From Lachnospiraceae bacterium (GTDB taxonomy: Bacteria > Bacillota > Clostridia > Lachnospirales > Lachnospiraceae), in assembly GCA_017463255.1 (NCBI GenBank), contig JAFTPP010000003.1:124001-188000 (forward strand): a stretch of DNA of 64,000 nt, given 5' to 3'. A model generated the notes under the pieces. That model searched no databases, was not told the origin of the DNA, and worked only from the letters and a program-made list of their open reading frames with translations. Numbering within the stretch: position 1 is the first letter of the stretch; the number at the start of each line of letters is the position of its first letter. Below are positions 17,820 through 26,477 of this stretch, in pieces. Both the position numbers and the translations under genes were made by a program.

Positions 17820-19403
17820 TTATTTTAACATAAGCATTAAATAAATCAACGCTGAATTCCAATAAATTGTAACCTCGTTGGTAGAGTAACTTCCTAATAC
17901 ATCAATGTAACACTTCGCCGCCGGCTTTCCTGTACAATGCTCTACGGCATCCGGATCATGAAGACCACAGTCCGGTCCTCCTACAAGCATTCCCGGCATT
18001 GGTGAATCTGCTGCGACACTTGGTCTGTGATGAGGATAAACAGGTGCCTTGTATCCATATCCTGTCACATAACAATATCCCGTAGGATTTTTTCCCATAA
18101 GATAATGGAACTGTTCCCATGCAGCTTTCAAATATTCTTCATTGCCTGTTAAAGCATACGCATCATACAGATGGCTTCCTATTTCTGCAAGGTATAAATT
18201 ACTTCCCCATTTGTATTCATCCAAACAACATTCATAGCTGTCCTTTTTACCAATTTCCAGGTACTTATCGGCAAGTGCTGTCATATCCTTCTTGATTGCT
18301 TCTACAAGAGCTTCATCCTTTGGATATTGTGCGCTTAAGTATGCAAGATTTCCGTAGGTTGCCACATCTTCCCAACCATAGCCATGCATAATCTGTTCTT
18401 TTGCAAGTGCTTCAAAGTCCTTACGGTACTGTTCCATTCCTGTTGCCTGATAGAGGGCTGCTGCTGCCCAGTAAAGTTCATCCCTGTCAACAGGGTCCCC
18501 ATATTCTCCTGTTACAATATCAGAAGGATTCTTAAATCCTCCCGGCATGCTCATTCCTGCCAAAGCCCCATATGCTTTTTTTGCAGCATCTAACAATGTC
18601 TTTGAAAAAGCTTCATTATAATCTTCATAAAAAGATGATGCCATGGCAAGACTTGCCGCAAAGGTGGCTGTTGCTGTTACGGAAACAGGGGAAATAATTA
18701 ATTCTTCTGTTTCGTACTCAGGCATTACAAAGCCCGGGAAGGATGCACAGGTAACTTTATGATACACCTGGCCTGTCACCCGATCCTGCATCTTTAACAT
18801 CCAGTCAAGCTCATATTTGATTTCACTTAAGACATCCGGCAAAGCACGTCCTGATTCCGGAATATTAAGTTCAAGTTTTCTAAGCTTTTCACTATTCTGA
18901 TATGCAAGAAGCAACTGTGCAACCGTCATTGCTGCCGGTGCAACATATCTTCCGTAATCCCCTGCATCATGCCATCCGCCGTTTACATCAATAAACGTAT
19001 CTGTTCCGTAAATTCTTGCTTTGGTATCATGACAACTCTTGTGGGCAAATTTGCCACCAAGTTCTGCTGGAATCTCACATCCGCAACGCTGTAAATAGAA
19101 AAATCTGGTGATATCATATAATAAATCCTGATATACGTTTTCTCCCACACAAATTGCTTCTGATTTCACATCACCTGCAATCAGATAATACTTACCGGGC
19201 TCTGACACTTTAGAAAAGTCTGCAAGATAATTATCTTCTCCTGCATTCTCATTATGAACAGGTCCTGTAACTTTTCCTTCAAGCACTGTTTTTCCTGCTT
19301 CATCCACTACTTTAAATGTGTCATACACACCATCTTTTAAAACAGCATGCTTAACATCACCCGGTCTGTAGCCCACCTGATTCATTAAAATTCTTTCTTC
19401 CAT
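17820..19403 (-). CDS. Cytoplasmic GH9 glycoside hydrolase (endoglucanase/cellodextrinase type)
   Basis: GH9 enzymes cleave beta-1,4-glucans with inversion. The 527-residue product has the CelD-type N-terminal Ig-like domain (residues 1-90, starting ILMNQVGYRPGDVKHAVL) and the (alpha/alpha)6 catalytic domain with the base aspartates in WHDAGDYGRYVAP (about 145), GKNPTGYCYVTGYG, PHHRPS, and the acid glutamate in STNEVTIYWNSALIYLML (about 508). It has no signal peptide, so it probably acts on imported oligosaccharides in the cytoplasm. GGAGG lies 10 bases before the ATG. Neighbours are not carbohydrate genes, but GH2, CE2, GH3 and GH43 genes elsewhere in the window are also leaderless. Confidence 0.9.
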   Translation of the reverse strand: MEERILMNQVGYRPGDVKHAVLKDGVYDTFKVVDEAGKTVLEGKVTGPVHNENAGEDNYLADFSKVSEPGKYYLIAGDVKSEAICVGENVYQDLLYDITRFFYLQRCGCEIPAELGGKFAHKSCHDTKARIYGTDTFIDVNGGWHDAGDYGRYVAPAAMTVAQLLLAYQNSEKLRKLELNIPESGRALPDVLSEIKYELDWMLKMQDRVTGQVYHKVTCASFPGFVMPEYETEELIISPVSVTATATFAASLAMASSFYEDYNEAFSKTLLDAAKKAYGALAGMSMPGGFKNPSDIVTGEYGDPVDRDELYWAAAALYQATGMEQYRKDFEALAKEQIMHGYGWEDVATYGNLAYLSAQYPKDEALVEAIKKDMTALADKYLEIGKKDSYECCLDEYKWGSNLYLAEIGSHLYDAYALTGNEEYLKAAWEQFHYLMGKNPTGYCYVTGYGYKAPVYPHHRPSVAADSPMPGMLVGGPDCGLHDPDAVEHCTGKPAAKCYIDVLGSYSTNEVTIYWNSALIYLMLMLK

Positions 19404-19460
19404 TTGTAACCTTCCTCCATATATTATCTACTTTATATACCTAATCATTTGTGAAAAAAA

Positions 19461-20198
19461 TTATATCTCATTCGGTTTACATAATCCACGTACCACTTCA
19501 CCTGCCATAATCAGTCCTACCACACTTGGTACAAAAGCGCAGCTTCCCGGTGAAGGTCTGCTTCCCTCCTTAATGCTTTCAGGGTTATATGGCAAAACCG
19601 GCTCTTCTTTGGAATATACCACTTTTAAATGTTTCACTCCTCTTGCCTTTAGTTCCCGTCTCATTACCTTTGCCAAAGGGCACACCGAAGTTTTATAAAT
19701 ATCCGTTATCTCAAATCTTGCAGGGTCTGTTTTATTCCCTGCACCCATAGCGCTAATAAGCGGTACTCCAAGCTTTTCACATCTTACTGCCAAATCTATC
19801 TTAGCTGACACCGTATCTATGGCGTCTAACACATAATCATATTCTTTCAAATCAAACAAATGGGCCTGTTCCGGCAAATAAAACTCTTCCCTCACAATGA
19901 CTTTACACTCCGGAGCCACTTCCAAAATACGTTCCTTCATGGCTTGGGCCTTACTCATACCTATGGTTTTTACGGTTGCCACCAATTGTCTGTTTAAATT
20001 GCTGGGAGTTACCACATCATGATCCACAATGGTTAACTTCCCGACACCGCTTCTTGCAAGGGCTTCAATGGCATGTCCTCCCACACCGCCGATTCCAAAA
20101 ACAAGAACGGAGGCTTTTGACAATCTCTCTATACTTCCTTTTCCCAATAACATTTCTGTTCTGATATGATATTCATTACAAATAGAGTTCATTTCCAT
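19461..20198 (-). CDS. tcdA: tRNA threonylcarbamoyladenosine dehydratase (ThiF/E1-like)
   Basis: TcdA uses ATP to cyclise t6A37 to ct6A in tRNAs that read ANN codons. The 245-residue product has the E1-like fold: nucleotide loop VLVFGIGGVGGHAIEALARSG (about residues 31-51), the acidic VDHDVVTPSNLNRQ, DYVLDAIDTVSAK, AMGAGNKTDP and the C-terminal CAFVPSVVGLIMAGEVVR. No catalytic-cysteine UBL partner is encoded nearby, in keeping with TcdA rather than ThiF/MoeB. The start overlaps the upstream YgjP-like gene by 23 bases; an ATG two codons later (20192) is equally possible. Confidence 0.9.
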   Translation of the reverse strand: MEMNSICNEYHIRTEMLLGKGSIERLSKASVLVFGIGGVGGHAIEALARSGVGKLTIVDHDVVTPSNLNRQLVATVKTIGMSKAQAMKERILEVAPECKVIVREEFYLPEQAHLFDLKEYDYVLDAIDTVSAKIDLAVRCEKLGVPLISAMGAGNKTDPARFEITDIYKTSVCPLAKVMRRELKARGVKHLKVVYSKEEPVLPYNPESIKEGSRPSPGSCAFVPSVVGLIMAGEVVRGLCKPNEI

Positions 20199-20844
20199 GC
20201 TCTTTTAACCATTTTCTTCTTTCCTTATAATCCGGTAAAATACTGCCCACCAATTCCCAGAATTCTTTACTGTGATTCATATGCTTAATATGACACAATT
20301 CATGCACTACCACATAATCTAAAACAGCAGGCGGCGCAAGCATTAATCTTACGTTAAAGCTTAAGGTTCCGTTAGAACTGCAACTCCCCCAACGGGTCTT
20401 TTGTTCACGGATTGTAATACTCCTATAGGGAAGATTTGTTTCATCATATAGTTCATTATCCTCCCAATATATCTCGTTTACATAATATTGAACCCGCTTG
20501 GGAAAATATTCTCTTGCCGCTTTGATATATCGTTTTCTGATTTCCTCTTTTTGCTTTGTATTATATGGTGAAGACGCCCTTCTTGCACGGGCTTTTAACA
20601 CTTCCTCGTATTTCGTAATAATCCATTCCTCTTTTTCACGCAACATCTTTTCTAAGAACAGTTCATTCATACGCTTAGGGGTTCTTATAACGACTCCTTT
20701 ATCAACAGAAATGCTGATAGCGTAAGAAGTACGGGCGCTTTTAATCAAAGTATATGGAATCGATATGTTTTTATAAGTAATCTTTCGTTCTATGGGGTTA
20801 CTCTTTGCTGCCATTCTTCTCTGCTCCATATCACTGCTTATCAT
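20176..20844 (-). CDS. YgjP-like (DUF45) metal-dependent hydrolase
   Basis: The 222-residue protein has the DUF45/YgjP family signature: an N-terminal beta-sandwich (ISISVDKGVVIRTPKRM), the conserved IREQKTRWGSCSSNGTLSFNVRLMLAP, and the zinc site HELCHIKHMNHSKEFWELV with the third ligand downstream (about residues 180-200). It resembles SprT/WLM-type metallopeptidases; substrates are unknown. AGGA lies seven bases before the ATG and an extended -10 TAGAAT (20862-20870) lies just upstream. It overlaps tcdA, so the two are co-translated. Confidence 0.88.
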   Translation of the reverse strand: MISSDMEQRRMAAKSNPIERKITYKNISIPYTLIKSARTSYAISISVDKGVVIRTPKRMNELFLEKMLREKEEWIITKYEEVLKARARRASSPYNTKQKEEIRKRYIKAAREYFPKRVQYYVNEIYWEDNELYDETNLPYRSITIREQKTRWGSCSSNGTLSFNVRLMLAPPAVLDYVVVHELCHIKHMNHSKEFWELVGSILPDYKERRKWLKEHGNELYL

Positions 20845-20861
20845 GGTAATCCTTGCTTTTC

Positions 20862-20870
20862 ATTCTAGCA
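20862..20870 (-). promoter_or_regulatory. Extended -10 promoter of the ygjP-like gene
   Basis: TGCTAGAAT on the minus strand, 19 bases before the start codon, with no clear -35 element. Confidence 0.45.
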
Positions 20871-20914
20871 TATCAGCACAAAAAAACATAGTAATTTGTG
20901 TTAAATAGTGCGTC

Positions 20915-20943
20915 TTGTTTCCTCTGCCATTTTCCGCTATAGT
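20915..20943 (+). promoter_or_regulatory. Sigma-A promoter of the GH2 gene
   Basis: TTGTTT (20915-20920), 17 bases, TATAGT (20938-20943). Transcription should begin near 20950, which rules out in-frame starts upstream of that point. Confidence 0.65.
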
Positions 20944-20995
20944 GATAAGTAAAGATATAATGAAGTCGTTTCCGACAGAAAGGTTGGTTACTATT

Positions 20996-23881
20996 ATGAA
21001 AAAAACAATCCGTTTAAACGGTATGTACAGATTTATGTTAGACCCTGAAAAAAAGGGAATTGAGAATCACTATGAAACCCTTACGTTTAGCGACAGTATC
21101 TGTCTTCCAACTACTACCTCTGAGGCAAAAAAAGGAAGTGAAAATCCTAATTATGAAACAGGATTTCTTACAGACTTATATGCGTATGAAGGCTATGCAT
21201 GGTTTCAAAAGGATTTGTCTTTTGCCCCCGAAGATTTAGGCAAAAAAGCAATTTTATCTTTAGAACGCACCAGAATCTCCCGTGTCTACATAGATGATAA
21301 ATTTGTAGGAACCTATGACAGTCTTTGTACAAGCCACCGCTATGACCTGACAGATTATATTACCTCTACCGCACACACCTTAACCATTATGGTAAGTAAT
21401 GTGGACTATCCGGTAAAAGGAGGACATATGACTTCTCCCGATACCCAAACAAACTGGAACGGCATTGTGGGAAGAATGACATTAACCTTCTATCCTGACT
21501 GTCAGATTACGAAACTTAGAAGTGATTGTGATTACAAAGAAAAATCAGCAAAAATTACATTAAATGTGGATTCTTATACCGAGGGTGATATGCCTGTACG
21601 TGTTTTATCAAGAACCATGCACCTTGAAGACGAACTTGTATGCTATGGCGAAGGTGCTCCTTCTTATGAATCCACTTATACCTTGCAAAAGGGGACAAAC
21701 ACTATTGAGATTAACTATCCGTTAGGTGATAATGCTTTGCTTTGGGATGAATTTGATCCCTATGTATATGAGCTTAGTGTTACCGTTGGCGGCGATACAC
21801 GCATTACCTATTTCGGATTAAAAGAATTTATTGCAAGAGAGGGTCATTTTTATATTAATGGCACTAAAACATTTTTACGTGGCAAACACGACGGAATGAT
21901 TTTCCCACTGACAGGCTATGCCCCAATGGATTTGGACGGATGGCTTAAAGTTATGTCAACCTCTAAAGAATTTGGCATTAACCACTACCGTTACCACACC
22001 TGCTGTCCTCCGGATGCTGCATTCCTTGCTGCAGATTTATTGGGTATCTATATGGAACCGGAGCTTCCTTTCTGGGGTACCTTTACTGCCCCCGGTGATG
22101 AAGGACATGATGAAGTGGGCCAGAATTATCTGATAGAAGAAGGCTTCCGCATTTTGGATGAATTTTCAAACCATCCTTCTTTTGTCATGATGTCCATGGG
22201 CAATGAGTTATGGGGAAGTCCTGAAGCCATTAATGCTCTGCTTGGAAGATACAAAAAAGTACGGCCTGATGTACTTTTTACACAAGGTTCCAATAACTTC
22301 CAATGGGTTCCTAACATTCAGCCAAATGATGACTTCTTCTGTGGTGTCCGTTTTACCATTGACCGCCAAATCCGCGGCTCTTATGCTATGTGTGATAAGC
22401 CGCAGGGACATATCCAGACCAAGGCACCTTGTACCAATATCAATTATGAAGAAGCCATCTTTCCTTCTTATGAGTCTTCCTCAGCACAGGCTGATGAAGA
22501 CGGCATGATTGAGATTCAGTACGGTACCGGTGTAAAAAAAGTAAAACTAACGGAAGCACAGAGCGAATTAATTCCAAACATCCCTGTTGTTTCCCATGAA
22601 ATCGGCCAGTATGAAACCTTCCCTGATTTCAATGAAATCGAACAATATACAGGTGTATTAAAAGCCCGTAACTTTGAAACCTTCCGCGATGCTCTTGATA
22701 AAAAAGGATTGCTTTCCATGGCACCTGATTATTTCAAGGCTTCCGGTGCCCTTGCAGTTGCATGTTATAAAGATGAATTAGAAACAGCGCTCCGCACGCC
22801 TCATATGGCAGGTTTCCAGATTCTTGACTTACAGGACTTTACCGGTCAGGGAACTGCTTTGGTTGGTGTATTAAACTCATTTATGGAAAATAAGGGATTA
22901 ATCAGTGCGAAAGATTGGCGCACTTTCTGTTCTGAGGCAGTTATTCAGGCAGAATTCCCTACCTATGTGTATAAAGCCGCTTCCCGGTTTAATGCTGATA
23001 TTTCATTTATTTATTATGGGGATAAAGTCATCGAAAATCCAACAATAGAATATGCCTTTACTTTGGAAAACGGCAACTGTGAAAGTTTCTCCTTTACTTA
23101 TGAAGGAACCATTGAAAATGGTGTTACAAAGCTTGGTAAGATTACTTACCAGGTGCCGGAACTTTCAAAGCCCGAGCGATCAATACTTGAAGTAAGTATG
23201 GAAGGCACTCCTATCAGAAATGAATATACTTTATGGATTTATCCTGAATGTGTTGATGACGCAGATTTAAAAACCGAAACAGGTGTTGCAATCTGTACTG
23301 ATTTAAACACCACCATAGATGCCGCAAAAGAAGGAAAACAGGTGCTTCTGTTCTTAGACAGTGAAAAAAATCCTAATTCCATCGAAGGTACATATTGCAC
23401 CGACTTCTGGTGTTACCCAATGTTTAAGTCCATCTCTGACTGGATGAAAAAGGAACGTCCAATCGGCACCATGGGACTATTCATCAGAAACGAGCACCCT
23501 GCCCTGCAGGAATTTCCGTGTGAGTTCCACTCTACTCCTCAGTGGTTTAGCATTGTAAGTAACTCACGCTCTACTATTTTAGATGACACTCAAATTGTAC
23601 CGATTGTTCAGACCATCGATAACTTTGAACGTAACCATAGACTGGGATTAATCTATGAAGTACACTTAACAGATACAAATACCAATGTATTGGTCTGCGG
23701 TGTAGCACTCCACGAACTTATGAAAAAAGACTGCCCGGAAGCAGTCTGGTTATACAAGAGTTTGTTACAATATGCAAATTCTGATTTAAGCGGTTCAAAA
23801 GCACGTGAAGCACTGTATCCATGCACCTTAAAGGAATTCGCAGAACTTTTTACAAAAACTTCTGACACAAAGGAAGATTAA
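20996..23881 (+). CDS. Glycoside hydrolase family 2 (beta-galactosidase-like)
   Basis: The 961-residue protein has the GH2 order: a jelly-roll sugar-binding domain (residues about 40-160; WFQKDLSFAP, ISRVYIDDKFVGTYDSL), an Ig-like domain, a TIM barrel with the acid/base in MSMGNELWG (E404) and the likely nucleophile in VVSHEIGQYE (E535), then C-terminal beta domains. There is no signal peptide, so it works on imported oligosaccharides. VVSHEIGQYE is typical of a divergent GH2 branch, so the substrate may not be a beta-galactoside. The start MKKTIRLNGMY at 20996 lies downstream of the promoter; GAAAGG 12 bases upstream is a loose ribosome binding site. It is a single-gene unit. The last 32 bases overlap the convergent gene on the other strand. 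Confidence 0.85.
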   Translation: MKKTIRLNGMYRFMLDPEKKGIENHYETLTFSDSICLPTTTSEAKKGSENPNYETGFLTDLYAYEGYAWFQKDLSFAPEDLGKKAILSLERTRISRVYIDDKFVGTYDSLCTSHRYDLTDYITSTAHTLTIMVSNVDYPVKGGHMTSPDTQTNWNGIVGRMTLTFYPDCQITKLRSDCDYKEKSAKITLNVDSYTEGDMPVRVLSRTMHLEDELVCYGEGAPSYESTYTLQKGTNTIEINYPLGDNALLWDEFDPYVYELSVTVGGDTRITYFGLKEFIAREGHFYINGTKTFLRGKHDGMIFPLTGYAPMDLDGWLKVMSTSKEFGINHYRYHTCCPPDAAFLAADLLGIYMEPELPFWGTFTAPGDEGHDEVGQNYLIEEGFRILDEFSNHPSFVMMSMGNELWGSPEAINALLGRYKKVRPDVLFTQGSNNFQWVPNIQPNDDFFCGVRFTIDRQIRGSYAMCDKPQGHIQTKAPCTNINYEEAIFPSYESSSAQADEDGMIEIQYGTGVKKVKLTEAQSELIPNIPVVSHEIGQYETFPDFNEIEQYTGVLKARNFETFRDALDKKGLLSMAPDYFKASGALAVACYKDELETALRTPHMAGFQILDLQDFTGQGTALVGVLNSFMENKGLISAKDWRTFCSEAVIQAEFPTYVYKAASRFNADISFIYYGDKVIENPTIEYAFTLENGNCESFSFTYEGTIENGVTKLGKITYQVPELSKPERSILEVSMEGTPIRNEYTLWIYPECVDDADLKTETGVAICTDLNTTIDAAKEGKQVLLFLDSEKNPNSIEGTYCTDFWCYPMFKSISDWMKKERPIGTMGLFIRNEHPALQEFPCEFHSTPQWFSIVSNSRSTILDDTQIVPIVQTIDNFERNHRLGLIYEVHLTDTNTNVLVCGVALHELMKKDCPEAVWLYKSLLQYANSDLSGSKAREALYPCTLKEFAELFTKTSDTKED

Positions 23882-24344
23882 TTAATTTTCTACCCAAAAA
23901 CGGTTGAAGCAGCTTCTTGCAGGCTGCTTCATTTTGTTGTTGTAAACCGTCTTTACTGAATACAATAACAATCTTACTTCTTGCCTGAAACAACCGTAAA
24001 AAAGAATAAAGCTCCTCTTCCCCTGCCCGTTTTTTATCCTCTATCTCTTCCCAATGATCAAAATAAGAACCCATGACAATCTGCGCTGTAGGGATTACGT
24101 CCTGTGTTACTTTTTCTCCCCAAGTCACTACGTTTAAGCGGATATTACGGAACACTTCGCTATGTCTTTTAAGAATGCTTAAAATATCCTTGGTAGCAGC
24201 TTGCGCCCATTCCCCCGGCATGGCTTTATCCAATACAAAGGTGAGCTCTATGGTATTTTTTACCACACATCCCGGTAAATGCAGGATTCTTTCTACTTCA
24301 TTTTTAAATTGTTTGGTCTCTACGATTGAAAATAATGATTCCAT
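23850..24344 (-). CDS. Unknown protein, possibly VWA-like, coupled to radical SAM gene
   Basis: I do not recognise this 164-residue protein with certainty. It has alternating strands and helices: a strand IELTFVLDKAM (about residue 35), helix, strand IRLNVVTWGEKV, strand IVMGSYF, helix, strand KIVIVFSKDGLQQQ. This resembles a small von Willebrand A-type Rossmann fold with a degenerate metal site (VLDKA in place of DxSxS). The start MESLFSIVETK at 24344 has GGAG seven bases upstream, inside the end of the radical SAM gene, so the two are translationally coupled. Longer in-frame starts would overlap the radical SAM gene and lack a site. The 3' end overlaps the GH2 gene by 32 bases, tail to tail. 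Confidence 0.6.
   Translation of the reverse strand: MESLFSIVETKQFKNEVERILHLPGCVVKNTIELTFVLDKAMPGEWAQAATKDILSILKRHSEVFRNIRLNVVTWGEKVTQDVIPTAQIVMGSYFDHWEEIEDKKRAGEEELYSFLRLFQARSKIVIVFSKDGLQQQNEAACKKLLQPFLGRKLINLPLCQKFL
23906..23936 (+). terminator. Terminator of the GH2 gene, inside the opposing coding region
   Basis: The arms GAAGCAGC (23906-23913) and GCTGCTTC (23923-23930) are followed by ATTTTGTTG on the plus strand. It lies within the coding sequence of the convergent gene. Confidence 0.65.
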
Positions 24345-24348
24345 ATTG

Positions 24349-25248
24349 TTACTCCATATCAAACTCCGGAATAAAGCTTTCCGACGCCACATCTCCCTCT
24401 TGGATAAATGCCTGCTCCACACCAATGGAAACGGCATAATCAATGAGTTTATCATAATTGCGCTTTTTGACTTTTTCATTCAGATTTGGATATTTTTCAA
24501 AGTCACTCATAGGTGTATACTGACTCATAAGGCTTATATAGATTTGATCTCCATATGTTTCATGAAGGTAGCCCACGATATGCTTTGCTTCCCGCAAATG
24601 TCCCGGAAGAAGCAAGTGACGCACAATAACTCCTTTTTGCATGATACCCTTTTCGTCAAACTCTACTTTAGGAACCTGTCTTACCATTTCAGCAATGGCT
24701 TTTTTTGCAACCTCAGGATAATCCGGTGTATAGGAATACTTTTTTCCGCTTTCAGAATCTAAATATTTAAAGTCCGGCAGATAAATATCTATAAGCCCTT
24801 CTAAAAGCTTAAGCGTTTCCACCTTCTCATAGGCACTTGTGTTATAAACAATGGGGAGATTCATGCCCTTACTCTTTGCAAGCTTAATTGCCGGCACAAT
24901 GGAGGGTACATAGTGGGACGGTGTTACCAGATTAATATTATTGGCACCCTGCCCCATTAAATCTAACATCATATCAGCAAGTTCATCAATAAAAACCTCT
25001 TTTCCACGTTTCCCGGTGGAAATAGCTATATTCTGACAATAAACACAGCCCATATTACAACCGCTAAAGAAAATGGTTCCGCTTCCCTCTGTTCCTGAAA
25101 TACAAGGTTCCTCCCACATATGAAGAGCAGCTCTGCTAACCTTTAACATAGCTCCCACTTTACAGGCTCCGGTTTTCTCATAACGGTTTACGCCACACTC
25201 TCTGGGACACAATATGCAGTTTTCGTATCGCTGTTCTTTTACTTGCAT
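24349..25248 (-). CDS. Radical SAM protein of the PflX/COG1313 type
   Basis: The 299-residue product has an extra N-terminal cysteine motif (CILCPRECGVNR, about residues 11-22), then the radical SAM cluster SGCNMGCVYCQN (Cx3Cx2C, about residue 67) and a PflA-like barrel (NNINLVTPSHYVPSIV, PIVYNTSAYE, IDIYLPDFKY, VIVRHLLLPGH). It belongs to the PflX-type activase-like proteins whose targets are unknown; it lacks a second ferredoxin insert. No glycyl radical enzyme is encoded here. It lies in an operon after a MATE and an MFS transporter and just before the unknown VWA-like gene. Confidence 0.85.
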   Translation of the reverse strand: MQVKEQRYENCILCPRECGVNRYEKTGACKVGAMLKVSRAALHMWEEPCISGTEGSGTIFFSGCNMGCVYCQNIAISTGKRGKEVFIDELADMMLDLMGQGANNINLVTPSHYVPSIVPAIKLAKSKGMNLPIVYNTSAYEKVETLKLLEGLIDIYLPDFKYLDSESGKKYSYTPDYPEVAKKAIAEMVRQVPKVEFDEKGIMQKGVIVRHLLLPGHLREAKHIVGYLHETYGDQIYISLMSQYTPMSDFEKYPNLNEKVKKRNYDKLIDYAVSIGVEQAFIQEGDVASESFIPEFDME

Positions 25249-25261
25249 TATGTAAACCTAC

Positions 25262-26461
25262 TTATCTGTTTTTATTCACTCTCATGCGATTCAAATACTC
25301 CGATGTAACAAACATCAGTGCTAACATGACAATCAAATAAACCGAATAAAAATGAATAGAAATATTATCCCCAATGATACCAAACAATGGTGGCATTAAA
25401 GTGCAACCGATATATGCGCTTGCCATCTGAATCCCAATCATGGATTGGGCTTTCTCTTTGCCAAACAATTCCGGTGTCTGATGAATCAAACACGGATAGA
25501 TAGGTGCACATCCAACTCCTATCAGAATAAGACCGAGCAATGCTCCTAAATCTGTTATTGGTAAAACCATTAATAAAAGTCCCAATGCAATGACACCATG
25601 ACCTAACCGGATCATATTTTTATCACCAAAACGTTCTGTAATAAAGCCTGAAATCAGTCTTCCACCTGTAATTCCCATATAGAATAGAGAAGCCCATTTT
25701 GCAGCAGTTTCACCCGCAATACTACGTCCAAGTACCAAATAGCTTGCCGCCCAGATTCCGGCAGTTGCTTCCAATGCATTATAAGCATAAAAAGCAATGA
25801 GTGCGGACAAAGTTCCCTTTTTACCGATATATTTGCTAATCCCCTCATTGGTACCATCTTCATTGGTTGCACCTTCTTGTTCCCCGTCCCCGGTTTCCTT
25901 GTGGGAATCATTCTTCCCCCAGAGTGGCAGTGTAACAAACATCCCTGCAGCAAGTACCAATTGAATAATCGCCAGTGTCATATACCCAATATTCCAGCTT
26001 TTTCCCGCGCCAAGCCAAGCTCCCATAATAAGGGGTCCTGCTGTAGCACCTACACCCCAGAAGCAATGAAGCCAGCTCATATGTCGTGCCTTATAATGAA
26101 CTGTTACATAATGATTTAACGCAACATCCACACTTCCTGCACCAAGCCCATAAGGCACTGCCAATATCACAAGCTGATAAAACCGGGTTGCATTAGCATA
26201 TCCCAACAGGGCGACTGCTGTCATAAGGACACTCACCGCTGTTACTAATCCGGTTCCAAACCGTTTAATCAGTCTTGCACTAAACACACTGGAAATAATA
26301 GTGCAGCCCGCAGTAATCATGGTAAGAATTCCTGCATAGGAAAGGGGAACTCCAAATCCGCCATACATAGATGGCCACGCCGAACCAAGAACTGAATCAG
26401 GAAGTCCCAGACTGATAAATGCAATATATATGATGATTAATAGAATTACTGATTTTTTCAT
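25262..26461 (-). CDS. Major facilitator superfamily transporter
   Basis: The 399-residue protein is predicted to span the membrane 12 times, with a cytoplasmic loop between helices 6 and 7 rich in Glu, Gly and Asn (GKNDSHKETGDGEQEGATNE, about residues 185-204). The motif near helix 2-3 is RLIKRFGTG and the repeat in the second half is GFITERFGD, both MFS motif A variants. LPDSVLGSAWPSMY in helix 1 is seen in fucose/sugar-type MFS carriers, but the substrate cannot be set from sequence alone. It lies 14 bp before the radical SAM gene and 16 bp after the MATE gene. Confidence 0.85.
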   Translation of the reverse strand: MKKSVILLIIIYIAFISLGLPDSVLGSAWPSMYGGFGVPLSYAGILTMITAGCTIISSVFSARLIKRFGTGLVTAVSVLMTAVALLGYANATRFYQLVILAVPYGLGAGSVDVALNHYVTVHYKARHMSWLHCFWGVGATAGPLIMGAWLGAGKSWNIGYMTLAIIQLVLAAGMFVTLPLWGKNDSHKETGDGEQEGATNEDGTNEGISKYIGKKGTLSALIAFYAYNALEATAGIWAASYLVLGRSIAGETAAKWASLFYMGITGGRLISGFITERFGDKNMIRLGHGVIALGLLLMVLPITDLGALLGLILIGVGCAPIYPCLIHQTPELFGKEKAQSMIGIQMASAYIGCTLMPPLFGIIGDNISIHFYSVYLIVMLALMFVTSEYLNRMRVNKNR

Positions 26462-26477
26462 ATTTCTTATTTCCCAA

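Noticed and set aside
20915-20995. Longer N terminus for the GH2 protein
   Set aside because: The upstream in-frame TTG coincides with the -35 element and lies before the expected transcription start.
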